From Algoriphagus iocasae (GTDB lineage Bacteria > Bacteroidota > Bacteroidia > Cytophagales > Cyclobacteriaceae), in contig NZ_JACIJO010000006.1 of NCBI RefSeq assembly GCF_014206875.1, forward strand, positions 87,407 through 151,406: 64,000 bases of DNA. The letters are read 5' to 3'. This document shows, one piece after another, positions 55,564-63,601 of the stretch. The position numbers were made by a program, and so were the translations under genes. The notes below the pieces were generated by a model. That model saw only the letters and a list, made by a program, of their open reading frames with translations. It ran no database searches and was not told the origin of the DNA. How positions within the stretch are numbered: position 1 is the stretch's first letter; every line of letters begins with the position of its first letter.

Positions 55564-55609
55564 ATTCAAATAAATAAAAAAAAATAAATTTTTTTTTATT
55601 TATTTGAAT
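55564..55609. repeat. Perfect 21-bp A/T palindrome upstream of the PsiE-like gene
   Basis: Left arm 55564-55584 (ATTCAAATAAATA then nine A) and its exact reverse complement at 55589-55609, with a 4-nt loop TAAA. It lies about 98 bp before the PsiE-like start codon. Without G/C, it is a weak terminator but an obvious cruciform or regulator site. Confidence 0.7.
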
Positions 55610-55706
55610 ATATCTGTGTGTCATCGTAAATGTAAACTCACTAACAATTGAGATAAATGAAAAATTGAATTCTTTGAAATTTTAATTATCAAAACCGATC
55701 AACAAG

Positions 55707-56165
55707 ATGAAAATTGTTTCTTCCCTTATACATCTAACCATCCGTATATTGATAGGTTTTTTAATTGTGCTATTGGTTGTGAGTATTTTAGAACTTGGAG
55801 GATTAATCATTAGGGTAATTCTTTCAAGTGATGCAATTTTAAATTTTAGCGAAAACGTTTTAAATAAAAATAGACTGTTTCTATCTAAAGTTCAGGGCTT
55901 GATTTCTGCGGTGTTGTTGATCACTATTCTGGTGGAACTTATTTTGTCTTTAGTGGAATACTTAAAAGAAGGAAGTGCAAACTATGTGAAAATCATTGTA
56001 GAAATCGCGCTTATAGCTTTACTTAGACACCTGCTCGGGATAGATGTAGAGCATGTTGAAACAGAAACATTATTTGGTATTTCTTCACTCCTTTTGGTTT
56101 TAGGAGGATTTTATTATTTACTCAAAAAACTTCCTATTGACGAGAATAATCTTACCAAAAAATAA
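55707..56165 (+). CDS. PsiE-family membrane protein
   Basis: 152 residues with four hydrophobic helices: about 8-36, 60-82, 92-110 and 122-140. The helix 2-3 text (ILVELILSLVEYLKEG, then VKIIVEIALIALLRHLLGID) follows the phosphate-starvation-inducible PsiE pattern. Function of the family is not established; the founding E. coli gene responds to phosphate limitation. It stands alone between two A/T hairpins, 109 bp upstream of the SDR gene. Its placement next to the organophosphorus genes is suggestive. Confidence 0.75.
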   Translation: MKIVSSLIHLTIRILIGFLIVLLVVSILELGGLIIRVILSSDAILNFSENVLNKNRLFLSKVQGLISAVLLITILVELILSLVEYLKEGSANYVKIIVEIALIALLRHLLGIDVEHVETETLFGISSLLLVLGGFYYLLKKLPIDENNLTKK

Positions 56166-56273
56166 AGTTTGGTATAAATGAAAATCTATTAAAGAACTAT
56201 AAATAATTTAAAAATTTAAAAAAAAAATTTTTTTTAAATTCAGTTAAAGTTTGACAGATTAAATATCTCTACC
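56166..56273. promoter_or_regulatory. A/T-rich hairpin region before the SDR gene
   Basis: 108 bp almost without G or C. It contains an imperfect palindrome of ten A followed by eight T with AAATT/TTTAA shoulders at about 56211-56240, similar in kind to the A/T palindrome upstream of the PsiE-like gene. It may end that gene and start the SDR pair. Confidence 0.45.
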
Positions 56274-57050
56274 ATGGAAATCAATAACTTATTCAACCTG
56301 AAAGGAAAAATCGCCATAGTGACAGGGGGGGGGAATGGAATCGGAAAATCATGTGCGCTGTATTTAGCAAATGCCGGAGCTTCGCTGGCCGTAAGTGACC
56401 TGAAGCTGGAAGATGCACAAGCAGTAGCCGATGAAATCAATGCTGGGGGTGGTAAAGCCATAGCAGTAGAATGTAATGTAACTGAGGATACCCATCTGGT
56501 TAAGCTTGTGGAGAAGACAACATCAGAATTGGGAGGTGTCCATATTTTGGTTAACAATGCTGGTGGCGGGGGAGGAGGTAGAGAAAGCCCTTATAAAATC
56601 TCAGTTGATGATTTTGCATGGAGATTTAAACTCAATGTTTATTCCGCATGGAGACTTTCACAACTCTGTGCTCCTTATATGAAAGAGGCCGGCTATGGAT
56701 CCATCATCAACATCACTTCGATGGCAAGTATCAATATCAGCCCAAATATGAGTGCCTATGCATCCTCAAAAGCAGCATTGAACCACATGACGGCAAATTT
56801 GGCCATGGACTATGGGGTGGACAAAATCAGAGTTAATGCCGTTGGACCAGGTGCTACAAAGACCGCTGCCTTGGCTTCGGTTCTTACTCCTGAAATTGAA
56901 GCCAAAATGCTTGCCCATACACCGATCAAGCGACTTGGAGACGTGGAAGATATCGCTGGTGCTGTATTATATTTTGCTTCTCCTGTTTCAGAATGGGTTA
57001 GCGGTCAGGTGATTTTTGTCAATGGCGGTGGTGTTCAAACCTTAGATTAA
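56274..57050 (+). CDS. SDR oxidoreductase, 7-alpha-hydroxysteroid-dehydrogenase-like
   Basis: 258 residues. Classical SDR: TGGGNGIGK at about 17-25, VSDLK with Asp after beta-2 (favours NAD), NNAGGGGGG near 93, Ser in NITSMAS, YASSK with catalytic Tyr and Lys, and GPGATKT. The closest pattern I know is hdhA-type 7-alpha-hydroxysteroid dehydrogenase, though many relatives oxidise other secondary alcohols. The second SDR gene follows 26 bp later, so the pair is very likely one operon with the outer-membrane barrel further on. Actual substrate is unknown. Confidence 0.86.
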   Translation: MEINNLFNLKGKIAIVTGGGNGIGKSCALYLANAGASLAVSDLKLEDAQAVADEINAGGGKAIAVECNVTEDTHLVKLVEKTTSELGGVHILVNNAGGGGGGRESPYKISVDDFAWRFKLNVYSAWRLSQLCAPYMKEAGYGSIINITSMASINISPNMSAYASSKAALNHMTANLAMDYGVDKIRVNAVGPGATKTAALASVLTPEIEAKMLAHTPIKRLGDVEDIAGAVLYFASPVSEWVSGQVIFVNGGGVQTLD

Positions 57051-57076
57051 CTCTCAACTTTTAATATTCTATTACT

Positions 57077-57874
57077 ATGTCAACAATTGAAAAGCTTTTT
57101 TCCTTTGAAGGAAAAGTAATAATCATTACAGGAGCAGCAGGAGCTATCGGAAGCACTGCCGGCCATTTGTTTGCTTCTTTGGGAGCCAATGTAGTTATCT
57201 CTGATCTCAATGAAGAAGGTGCGATAAAAGTCGCCAAAGAAATTGAGAAAGAAAGCGGAAAAGCAACTTTGGGAATAAAAACAGATGCTACCAATGAGGA
57301 GGATTTAGAAAAATTAGTCTCGGAAACCATTAAGAAATTCGGCAAAATCAGTGGCCTCATCAATAATGTCGGATGGGGCGCCAATACACCTATATGGGAA
57401 TCCAATTCAGAAAAAATGGTCAAATCATATTTGCTCAATACTGTTGGCTCATACAATTTGACAAAGATGTGTATGCCCTATCTCGAAAAAGAGCCCAATG
57501 CCTCTGTCGTTTTTTCAGGATCCCTTGTTGGCGTATCTCCTTCTCCCGAATTCATTGAATATAGCACGGCAAAAGCAGGGCTGATGAATATGGTCAGAAG
57601 TATGGCTGTCATTTCGGGTCCACGTGTAAGGTTCAATACTGTTTTGATTGGTTCCGTAGACAATGGGGACAGCACATTGGCAGCTGGCTACACGCCCGAA
57701 ATGCTTAAAGCCCTTTCGGATATGTTTGTAATGAAGCGCCGAGGTACTCCTGTTGAAATAGCTTACGGCATGATGTTTTTGATGAGTGATGCTGCCCAAT
57801 GGATTACAGGTATTGACCTGAGAATCGATGGAGGTGGAAGCTACAAAAGCAAAATGCCTAAAAAGGAAGATTAA
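57077..57874 (+). CDS. SDR oxidoreductase (second of pair)
   Basis: 265 residues. Rossmann motif TGAAGAIGS at about 17-25, Asp after beta-2 (ISDLN), NNVGWG near 95 (NNVG replaces NNAG), catalytic Ser near FSGSLVG and Tyr/Lys in YSTAK. C-terminal segment DGGGSYKSKMP. It differs clearly from its neighbour and so probably acts on another substrate or the next step. A hairpin terminator follows the stop before the outer-membrane gene. Confidence 0.85.
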   Translation: MSTIEKLFSFEGKVIIITGAAGAIGSTAGHLFASLGANVVISDLNEEGAIKVAKEIEKESGKATLGIKTDATNEEDLEKLVSETIKKFGKISGLINNVGWGANTPIWESNSEKMVKSYLLNTVGSYNLTKMCMPYLEKEPNASVVFSGSLVGVSPSPEFIEYSTAKAGLMNMVRSMAVISGPRVRFNTVLIGSVDNGDSTLAAGYTPEMLKALSDMFVMKRRGTPVEIAYGMMFLMSDAAQWITGIDLRIDGGGSYKSKMPKKED

Positions 57875-57885
57875 ACGATAAGATC

Positions 57886-57920
57886 AAAAGCATGGGTGCC
57901 AGCGCATTCATGCTTTTTTT
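57886..57920 (+). terminator. Terminator after the SDR pair
   Basis: A 9-bp stem (57886-57894 AAAAGCATG with 57909-57917 CATGCTTTT) and continuing T-run, ending 9 bp before the next start codon. It may be a partial attenuator for the outer-membrane protein gene. Confidence 0.75.
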
Positions 57921-57928
57921 GATTAAAC

Positions 57929-59662
57929 ATGAAAAAGAATTTTGTAATAATCTCTTCTTTTTTGTTCCTCTGCCTAGGAATCAGTTACTCAGCCATGTCG
58001 CAGATCAATAAGGTATTTGGGGTAGAAGTTGTACCCAATACCGTGGAAGGGATTCCAATCCGATCTGTAGTTATTCTTTTGGAAAAAGAAGGAAAAGAAT
58101 ACCTGGCCGATTCTTTGGAAATGGAGGCATTTTACAATGCCTTCAAACTCAGACCTGGTGGGGTTTTCAGACAAATTTCTGCTGATCTTGCATTGACTGT
58201 TTTTCTTGAGCAAAAAGAAATCAAACAGGCCGGGTACAAAGTTTACACTTCAGAAATTACAGGTCCTGTAGTTTTGGTTGTAAGGGCTTCATTTGATGAA
58301 GAGGGAGAAGCATTTCAGCCTCAATCTTCTAAAAAAGAAATCTCCTTCCCCACGATTCTGGAAACAGAAAGAAGCAAGTTAACCCTGATCCTCAACGGAG
58401 CAATCGGTTTTTACCATGACCAAAATGCTTTCTTTTCAAAAGGACCTGAATTTACTCAAGGTAATCCGGTAGCTACCAATCCAGCTGTCAGAGGAGGAAG
58501 ATTTTGGGGAGAAACTTTCCTTGAACCGGGTATCGGAGGCATAACGCAAATCAAAAATTCTCGATTTTATACCTATGGTGCCGCTTCATTTTTGGTTTCA
58601 GCAAGAAACACAACTGATATTTATTCTGAGGGGGCTGCTGCCTTTGTCACTGTTGAAAGGCTTTATGGAGGCCTATTACTACCGCAATTAGGCAAAAACA
58701 ATAATCTAAACATCGATGTATCTGCAGGCAGACAGTTTTTTCAGTTGAATGACGGATTTTTATTTTCAAGGTTTTCAGGTTCAGCGAATGCAGGTGAAAG
58801 AGGTAGTCTATACCTCAATTCCAGAACTGCCTATCAGATGACGGTTTGGGGAAAAGCCAATTGGAAGAAATTCAATTTTTCGGCTTACTACCTTGAGCCA
58901 CAGGAATTATTCAAAGACCGGCAATCCGATACCAGGTTTCTTGGGGGAGGGGTGACCTATAATGATAACAAAAATCTGGATCTAGGTTTTCATTATATCA
59001 CAATAAATTCTTCCAAATCTTCATACACGACCCCTAATGGCAGAATTCCCATGGAAGGTCTGCAGACCCTCAATCCAAAATTGTGGATCAGTAACATCGC
59101 AGGGAAAGGCATATTTTTGAAATCTGAATATGCGTTCCAACGACATTCCACTGCGAACATGGTTTCTAATGCCTGGTATATGGGAGTCGGATTGACCAAA
59201 CCTTCATGGAAATTCAGCCCGATATTTTATTACCGGTATGCTTTTATGAAAGGAGATAATCCGGCCACAGGCAGGTTTGAAAGGTTTGACGTATTACAGT
59301 CCGGTGGATTGGGCAATTGGGTTCAGGGTATCAATTTCAAAAAAATCATAGGCGATGGAAACCTCATCACACACAGGATAGAGGTGAAAGGATACTTGGC
59401 CAAAAACATGGATTTGAGTTTGGATTATTTCTTTCTCAAAGCCGATTCATTCAGTAATCTAGGCTCATTAGCTCCTATTGCTGACTTAAAATCAAAAGAT
59501 TATGGCCATGAAGTGACCGGTACCTACCGTTATTTCTGGAAAAATTACCTGTTCCTCTCTGTGATTTCCTGGTCAAGTCCTGGAGATGCCATTTCGTCAA
59601 GTTTTGATTCGAATGTATACGATTGGATGACATTTCAAGCTTCGACATTTATGTTTTTCTAA
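57929..59662 (+). CDS. Outer-membrane beta-barrel, alginate-export-like, with N-terminal soluble domain
   Basis: 577 residues. Signal peptide about 1-25 (ending AMSQ), then a soluble domain at about 27-125 (VVPNTVEGIPIRSVVILLEKEG; LALTVFLEQKEIKQAGYKVY) that could be a POTRA-like or plug-like module, and from about 150 a barrel with alternating aromatic strands (GAIGFYHDQ, NLDLGFHYITI) ending in aromatic F. The barrel recalls the alginate-export/porin group. It may let a hydrophobic or polyol substrate cross the membrane for the two SDRs. I cannot name the substrate; the N-terminal domain is unusual. Confidence 0.7.
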   Translation: MKKNFVIISSFLFLCLGISYSAMSQINKVFGVEVVPNTVEGIPIRSVVILLEKEGKEYLADSLEMEAFYNAFKLRPGGVFRQISADLALTVFLEQKEIKQAGYKVYTSEITGPVVLVVRASFDEEGEAFQPQSSKKEISFPTILETERSKLTLILNGAIGFYHDQNAFFSKGPEFTQGNPVATNPAVRGGRFWGETFLEPGIGGITQIKNSRFYTYGAASFLVSARNTTDIYSEGAAAFVTVERLYGGLLLPQLGKNNNLNIDVSAGRQFFQLNDGFLFSRFSGSANAGERGSLYLNSRTAYQMTVWGKANWKKFNFSAYYLEPQELFKDRQSDTRFLGGGVTYNDNKNLDLGFHYITINSSKSSYTTPNGRIPMEGLQTLNPKLWISNIAGKGIFLKSEYAFQRHSTANMVSNAWYMGVGLTKPSWKFSPIFYYRYAFMKGDNPATGRFERFDVLQSGGLGNWVQGINFKKIIGDGNLITHRIEVKGYLAKNMDLSLDYFFLKADSFSNLGSLAPIADLKSKDYGHEVTGTYRYFWKNYLFLSVISWSSPGDAISSSFDSNVYDWMTFQASTFMFF

Positions 59663-59680
59663 AAAATAATCCATAGCATA

Positions 59681-60142
59681 ATGACAAAATCAACCTCTCT
59701 TTCAGAATTAAAAAAGTCTGCTTTTATAGCTGGGTCATTTAATGGGATCATAAATGGCTTTATCAATTGGTTTTCTTTTAAAGACATGGACCAGGTTCTA
59801 GTAAGTGATAACCTGATCTCTTCCACAGAGCCTACACTTTTGGCAGGGGCTGTCCCTTTGGCTGTTTCATTAGCTTTTATCTTGAGCGGAATAGCTTATC
59901 TGAGTGCAAAAATTCCCAACAAGCCAAAATATTTTCCTAAAATTTTCTTATTGTCCTTGAAGCATACTTTCATGGCTTTTGGGATCGCAGTCACATTTGG
60001 TGTTATGTGGCAGCGGTGGATGGGTTCAATAGAAATATCTCCCATCATAGCAACAATTTGTATGGGTTTAACCGCTTGGATCGTAGGAAGTTTGGTCAAT
60101 TATTTGACAATTAAAGAAATCATTTGTGATGAAGTCGGGTAA
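59681..60142 (+). CDS. Small membrane protein, function unknown
   Basis: 153 residues with four hydrophobic segments, about 13-32, 52-78, 88-110 and 118-142. No motif that I recognise. It starts 18 bp after the barrel gene and overlaps the next gene by 14 bp, so it is part of the same operon. Confidence 0.65.
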   Translation: MTKSTSLSELKKSAFIAGSFNGIINGFINWFSFKDMDQVLVSDNLISSTEPTLLAGAVPLAVSLAFILSGIAYLSAKIPNKPKYFPKIFLLSLKHTFMAFGIAVTFGVMWQRWMGSIEISPIIATICMGLTAWIVGSLVNYLTIKEIICDEVG

Positions 60143-60480
60143 TAATTTTCTATTTATTTTGACTTTATTAATCCTGGTTTTGGAGGCTGGAGTCTGTTTT
60201 GGTCAACCAGGAAAAAACTATTCAAATGGAGTTCCACTCACTAAAGGTACATGGTTTAGTAGCTTAAGCCTATATGCCAATTCCAGAACTGGGGAAAATG
60301 ACCGACAGCTCTTCGGAACCTTTATAGAACATCAAAGAAGCGGCTTTAATCTACGGCTAGATCCAGGTTATGCAATCAAGGATAATCTGGGTTTTGGGAT
60401 CGGCTTACTGTTATGATTCCGGAAGCTCCATCATTCACTAGGGTAGAAATTTTAGTTGTTCCAATGAGTAAAATAACATA
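60129..60480 (+). pseudogene. Truncated outer-membrane protein gene
   Basis: The ATG at 60129 starts a 95-residue frame with a signal peptide (ending VCFGQ) and the first strands of a barrel (TWFSSLSLYANSRTGEN; GYAIKDNLGFGIG) that halts at TGA 60414-60416. Sequence from about 60396 on in another frame reads AYCYDSGSS, and a third frame gives TRVEILVVPMSKIT and a stop at about 60480, as a continuing barrel would. This suggests two frameshifts in a decayed gene. It overlaps the preceding small membrane protein gene. A short functional protein is less likely. Confidence 0.55.
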
Positions 60481-60579
60481 AATCAATGTTTCAAATTTCA
60501 AAATGACAGGTATCACAAGGAATTATGGAAAAGGGATTTTGGGCACCATTGAAAAACAGATTGTTTGAGTCTTGATTAT

Positions 60580-61227
60580 TCACAAGAGTTTAAGTGCTTC
60601 AAGCTGACTTCTTCCTTTCTCAGTCAAATAGTGTTCAAATAATCTAAAAATTCCAATTAAATATACATTCTTCATTTCACTATATGGCTTTTCATTATCG
60701 TAGAGCGTATAAGAAACCAACCAGGTTGTGAACAAGTTGACAAACTGAAACCCAATAACACTAAACTCCTTTGGTTGGAGGATTTCTTCTCTCAACAACC
60801 CTTCCTTAACAAATAGATAGAATAACTTTTCTATTCTTTCCTGCCTTTTAGACCATGTAGAAGCGACTTGAGTTAATAAAACTTTTTGTGATTGATGTGC
60901 AGCAGAAAAAAACAAGATGACAGATCTGTGATTGTATTGGGTGTCCAAAATGTTTCCAAAATACTGATAGACTTTTCTAAAGCTTAAATCAGTAAAATAA
61001 TCTTGATTTGAATTAATTGATTCTAAGTCAGATTCATATACTTCTGCCATTCCGACAAACAGGTGATCTTTGGTAGGAAAATGATTAGTAATCCCCCCTA
61101 TTGTAATCCCAATGATTTTTGAAAGTTCATTTAAAGTAAGAAAAATACCATTCTCGTTGAAAATTTGCCTAGCCTCGTTCAGTATTGTTTCCTTTGTTTT
61201 TTTTCCTTTCGTAAGTTTTTGGGGCAT
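60580..61227 (-). CDS. TetR/AcrR-family transcriptional regulator
   Basis: 215 residues from the ATG at 61227; the TTG 24 bp upstream is less likely. The N-terminal TetR helix-turn-helix is at about 10-60 (KETILNEARQIFNENG, LNELSKIIGITIGGITNHFPTKDHLF). The C-terminal ligand-binding part is all-helical. It is convergent with the SDR/barrel operon and may control it. About 340 bp of A/T-rich DNA without an ORF separate its start from the next feature. Confidence 0.88.
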   Translation of the reverse strand: MPQKLTKGKKTKETILNEARQIFNENGIFLTLNELSKIIGITIGGITNHFPTKDHLFVGMAEVYESDLESINSNQDYFTDLSFRKVYQYFGNILDTQYNHRSVILFFSAAHQSQKVLLTQVASTWSKRQERIEKLFYLFVKEGLLREEILQPKEFSVIGFQFVNLFTTWLVSYTLYDNEKPYSEMKNVYLIGIFRLFEHYLTEKGRSQLEALKLL

Positions 61228-61569
61228 CAGTGATTCTTTATTTAAAATCAAAAAAAGATGTTGTTAAAGTAAAAAGGTACTTTTGGAGAGGAATTAATTT
61301 CAATTTATAACAAAGAAACTAAAATTTAGAATTTAATAAAAAGCACTTTTTTATGCTTTATAAATAATCTATATCCCAAACAATAAAGTGATTCAAATTA
61401 TGATTTTTTAATTACTACGAAAAAAGATCTGTATCAGGTCAATTCTTTTGATTATTTCTAAATCATTTCATATTGTATTTTCACTTAGTCTCTTCATATA
61501 AAAGACTTTATAGCTCTGAATTGAATTTATTTAAGGATTTGTTCTAAGACCCTCTTGAGTAAGCTTTTT
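61228..61569. other. A/T-rich interval without a gene
   Basis: 342 bp, very A/T-rich, holding the promoter of the TetR gene. No ORF or notable palindrome was seen. Confidence 0.5.
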
Positions 61570-61884
61570 TCAATTGGAATCATACCAATCTACAATATCA
61601 AATAACTGCTTGATTCCGTTTGAATCAAGAAACAAATGAAAATGAAGGTAAATGGCTTTAATCATAGATAACTTGGTTTCTCTGCCTATCTCATGTTTGA
61701 GCTTGTCGAACATTGGCGTTGGAATACTAAGGGAGTAGATTTTCACATCCTCAGTATCGAATTCCTTACTGGATGCTTTTTCTTTTTGATGTGTTTTAGG
61801 TTCTGGGTTGATCAGCATTACTAAGCCTCTTTTTGAGGTACTTAGATTTTTTATTTTAAAAGCCGGCTTGATGAGATCGACCAA
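61570..61884 (-). CDS. Small orphan ORF, possible ribbon-helix-helix C-terminus
   Basis: Up to 104 residues from a TTG at 61884; the first in-frame ATG at 61818 gives 82 residues. The segment YSLSIPTPMFDKLKHEIG then LSMIKAIYLHFHLF resembles a ribbon-helix-helix strand and helices. The lysine-rich middle (KTHQKEKASS) precedes it. I recognise no family. It may be the remnant of a mobile-element or plasmid-type gene, as it stands alone in an A/T-rich interval. Existence as a gene is uncertain. Confidence 0.35.
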   Translation of the reverse strand: MVDLIKPAFKIKNLSTSKRGLVMLINPEPKTHQKEKASSKEFDTEDVKIYSLSIPTPMFDKLKHEIGRETKLSMIKAIYLHFHLFLDSNGIKQLFDIVDWYDSN

Positions 61885-62017
61885 TTTCTTAATTTGGTCA
61901 CATCAGCACGCATAGGATCTGTGGACTATGGCGATATAGACGCAATAAGGTAATGGATGTGCTGTAACTACAAGTGTTGTGTTTCATGCAAAAATTTATA
62001 TTCATAAAATAAAAAAT

Positions 62018-63601
62018 ATGAAAAAAGAAATTATTCGTGTAGTCCTATTAGGAATATTTCTAGTATCAGGATGTATTAAGTCCAACGCTCAAAGCTTTAA
62101 TCGTGCAGTACAAACTTTAGAAAACTTTGAACCTACAATTCCACATCCAGAACAAGATCAAAGTGTATTAAATAAGCTTAAAGATATAGAAAAGAAAACA
62201 GGTAAAAAACCCAACATAGTGTGGCTAGTTGTAGATGATATGGGATATGGTGACCCTGGTTGTTATGGTGGTGGAGCTGCAGTTGGTGCGGCTACCCCCA
62301 ACATCGATAAACTAGCTGCTGAAGGTCTAAAACTTACATCTTGTTACTCACAGCAAACCTGCACACCTACGCGTTCGGCTATTTTAACGGGAAGGTTACC
62401 TATTAGGACGGGATTGACCAGACCCATTTTAGCTGGAGACAACATCACAAAAAATCCATGGGAAGACGAATTGAGCCTTCCTAAAATATTGAGTGATAAT
62501 GGATACTATACCCTGCTTACAGGCAAATGGCATATTGGTGAAGCAGAAGGTATGAGACCACATGATGTGGGCTTTGATGAATATTACGGCTACTATCCAG
62601 CTCAAAAAGAAATTACCCAAGGTATTGACTCTAGACGTTTTCCTGATTTAGTACTGAATGAACAACTCATGAAAGCTTTTGAAACTATTAGGCCTGCTAA
62701 CCATTTAACCCATGGTTTTAAAGGTGGTAAAACGGAAGCATTGGAAGAGATAAAGACTTTACAGGATATGGGGCGTGCCGACCATAATTTAACAGATTTT
62801 ACCATTGCTAAAATAAAAGAACTAGCCAATTCTGATAAACCGTTCTTTATAGAGCACTGCTTTATGAAAGTGCATGCAGACAATCATGACAACCCAGATT
62901 ATCCAGGATTAAGTACTTCTAAATATCAATACAAAAATGCGATTGTTGAGGTAGACATGCATATAGGACGTATTGTCAAGGTATTAGAAGAGGCAGGGGT
63001 ATTAGAAAACACCTTTGTTTTCATTACTTCGGATAATGGGCCGCAAATGGATGCGTGGCCAGATGGAGGTTATACACCGTTTAGAGGTGCGAAGGGCACA
63101 ACATTTGAAGGTGGTGTCCGAGTACCTGGGATTGCCTATTGGAAAGGGGTGATTAGTCCAGGTCGTCAAAGTGATGATGTATTCGATTTGATGGATCTTT
63201 TTGGAACCAGCCTGACCTTGGCTGGAGTTTCAAAAGATAAATTACCTAAAGACAGATACTATGATTTTATTGATCAATCAGGATTTCTGTTTAATGACGA
63301 AGGTAAAAGTAATCGTGAAGCTGTTTATTTTTGGTGGGGAAGTGAACTTATGGCTGTTCGTGTACGAGAATATAAAGAACATGTGAAAATTATCATACCT
63401 CAAGCACCACATATGTGGATTGATTATGCAACTATCCAGGATGTAGGTCTAGCACCTTGGTTGTTTAATTTATATATCGACCCTAAAGAGGAAATGCCTG
63501 TGGGACATAGAAGAAATGCTTGGTTGGCTTCTCTAGGTGCACAATTGAAATCGCATGCTGCAACATTTAAAAAGTATCCACCTAAAAATATTGGGTTATA
63601 A
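62018..63601 (+). CDS. Formylglycine-type sulfatase
   Basis: 527 residues from the ATG at 62018; the GTG 39 bp upstream gives no export signal. Signal peptide with lipobox-like VSGC (Cys19). Metal Asp pair in VVDDMGYGD, then QQTCTPTRSAILTGR, where Cys115 in C-x-P-x-R is the residue converted to formylglycine, GKWHIG, and the later metal ligands in ITSDNGPQMD. It should remove sulfate from an aryl or carbohydrate ester. It needs a formylglycine-generating enzyme, not in this window. No SusCD pair or glycoside hydrolase adjoins it. No Ser-type alternative site is present. Confidence 0.93.
   Translation: MKKEIIRVVLLGIFLVSGCIKSNAQSFNRAVQTLENFEPTIPHPEQDQSVLNKLKDIEKKTGKKPNIVWLVVDDMGYGDPGCYGGGAAVGAATPNIDKLAAEGLKLTSCYSQQTCTPTRSAILTGRLPIRTGLTRPILAGDNITKNPWEDELSLPKILSDNGYYTLLTGKWHIGEAEGMRPHDVGFDEYYGYYPAQKEITQGIDSRRFPDLVLNEQLMKAFETIRPANHLTHGFKGGKTEALEEIKTLQDMGRADHNLTDFTIAKIKELANSDKPFFIEHCFMKVHADNHDNPDYPGLSTSKYQYKNAIVEVDMHIGRIVKVLEEAGVLENTFVFITSDNGPQMDAWPDGGYTPFRGAKGTTFEGGVRVPGIAYWKGVISPGRQSDDVFDLMDLFGTSLTLAGVSKDKLPKDRYYDFIDQSGFLFNDEGKSNREAVYFWWGSELMAVRVREYKEHVKIIIPQAPHMWIDYATIQDVGLAPWLFNLYIDPKEEMPVGHRRNAWLASLGAQLKSHAATFKKYPPKNIGL

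Larger units (their letters stand above)
54446..55706. other. 1.26-kb gene-free region with several structured repeats
   Basis: No ORF here looks like a gene; the short frames that cross it have no family features. It holds a 9-bp stem AAACAGTCC/GGACTGTTT (54664-54684), a GGAGAG/CTCTCC stem (54804-54820), a terminator-like hairpin (54828-54873), a 9-bp tandem repeat (54981-55016) and a perfect 21-bp A/T palindrome (55564-55609). The left third is G/C-rich against an A/T-rich background and looks like a foreign or relic element. Confidence 0.6.
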
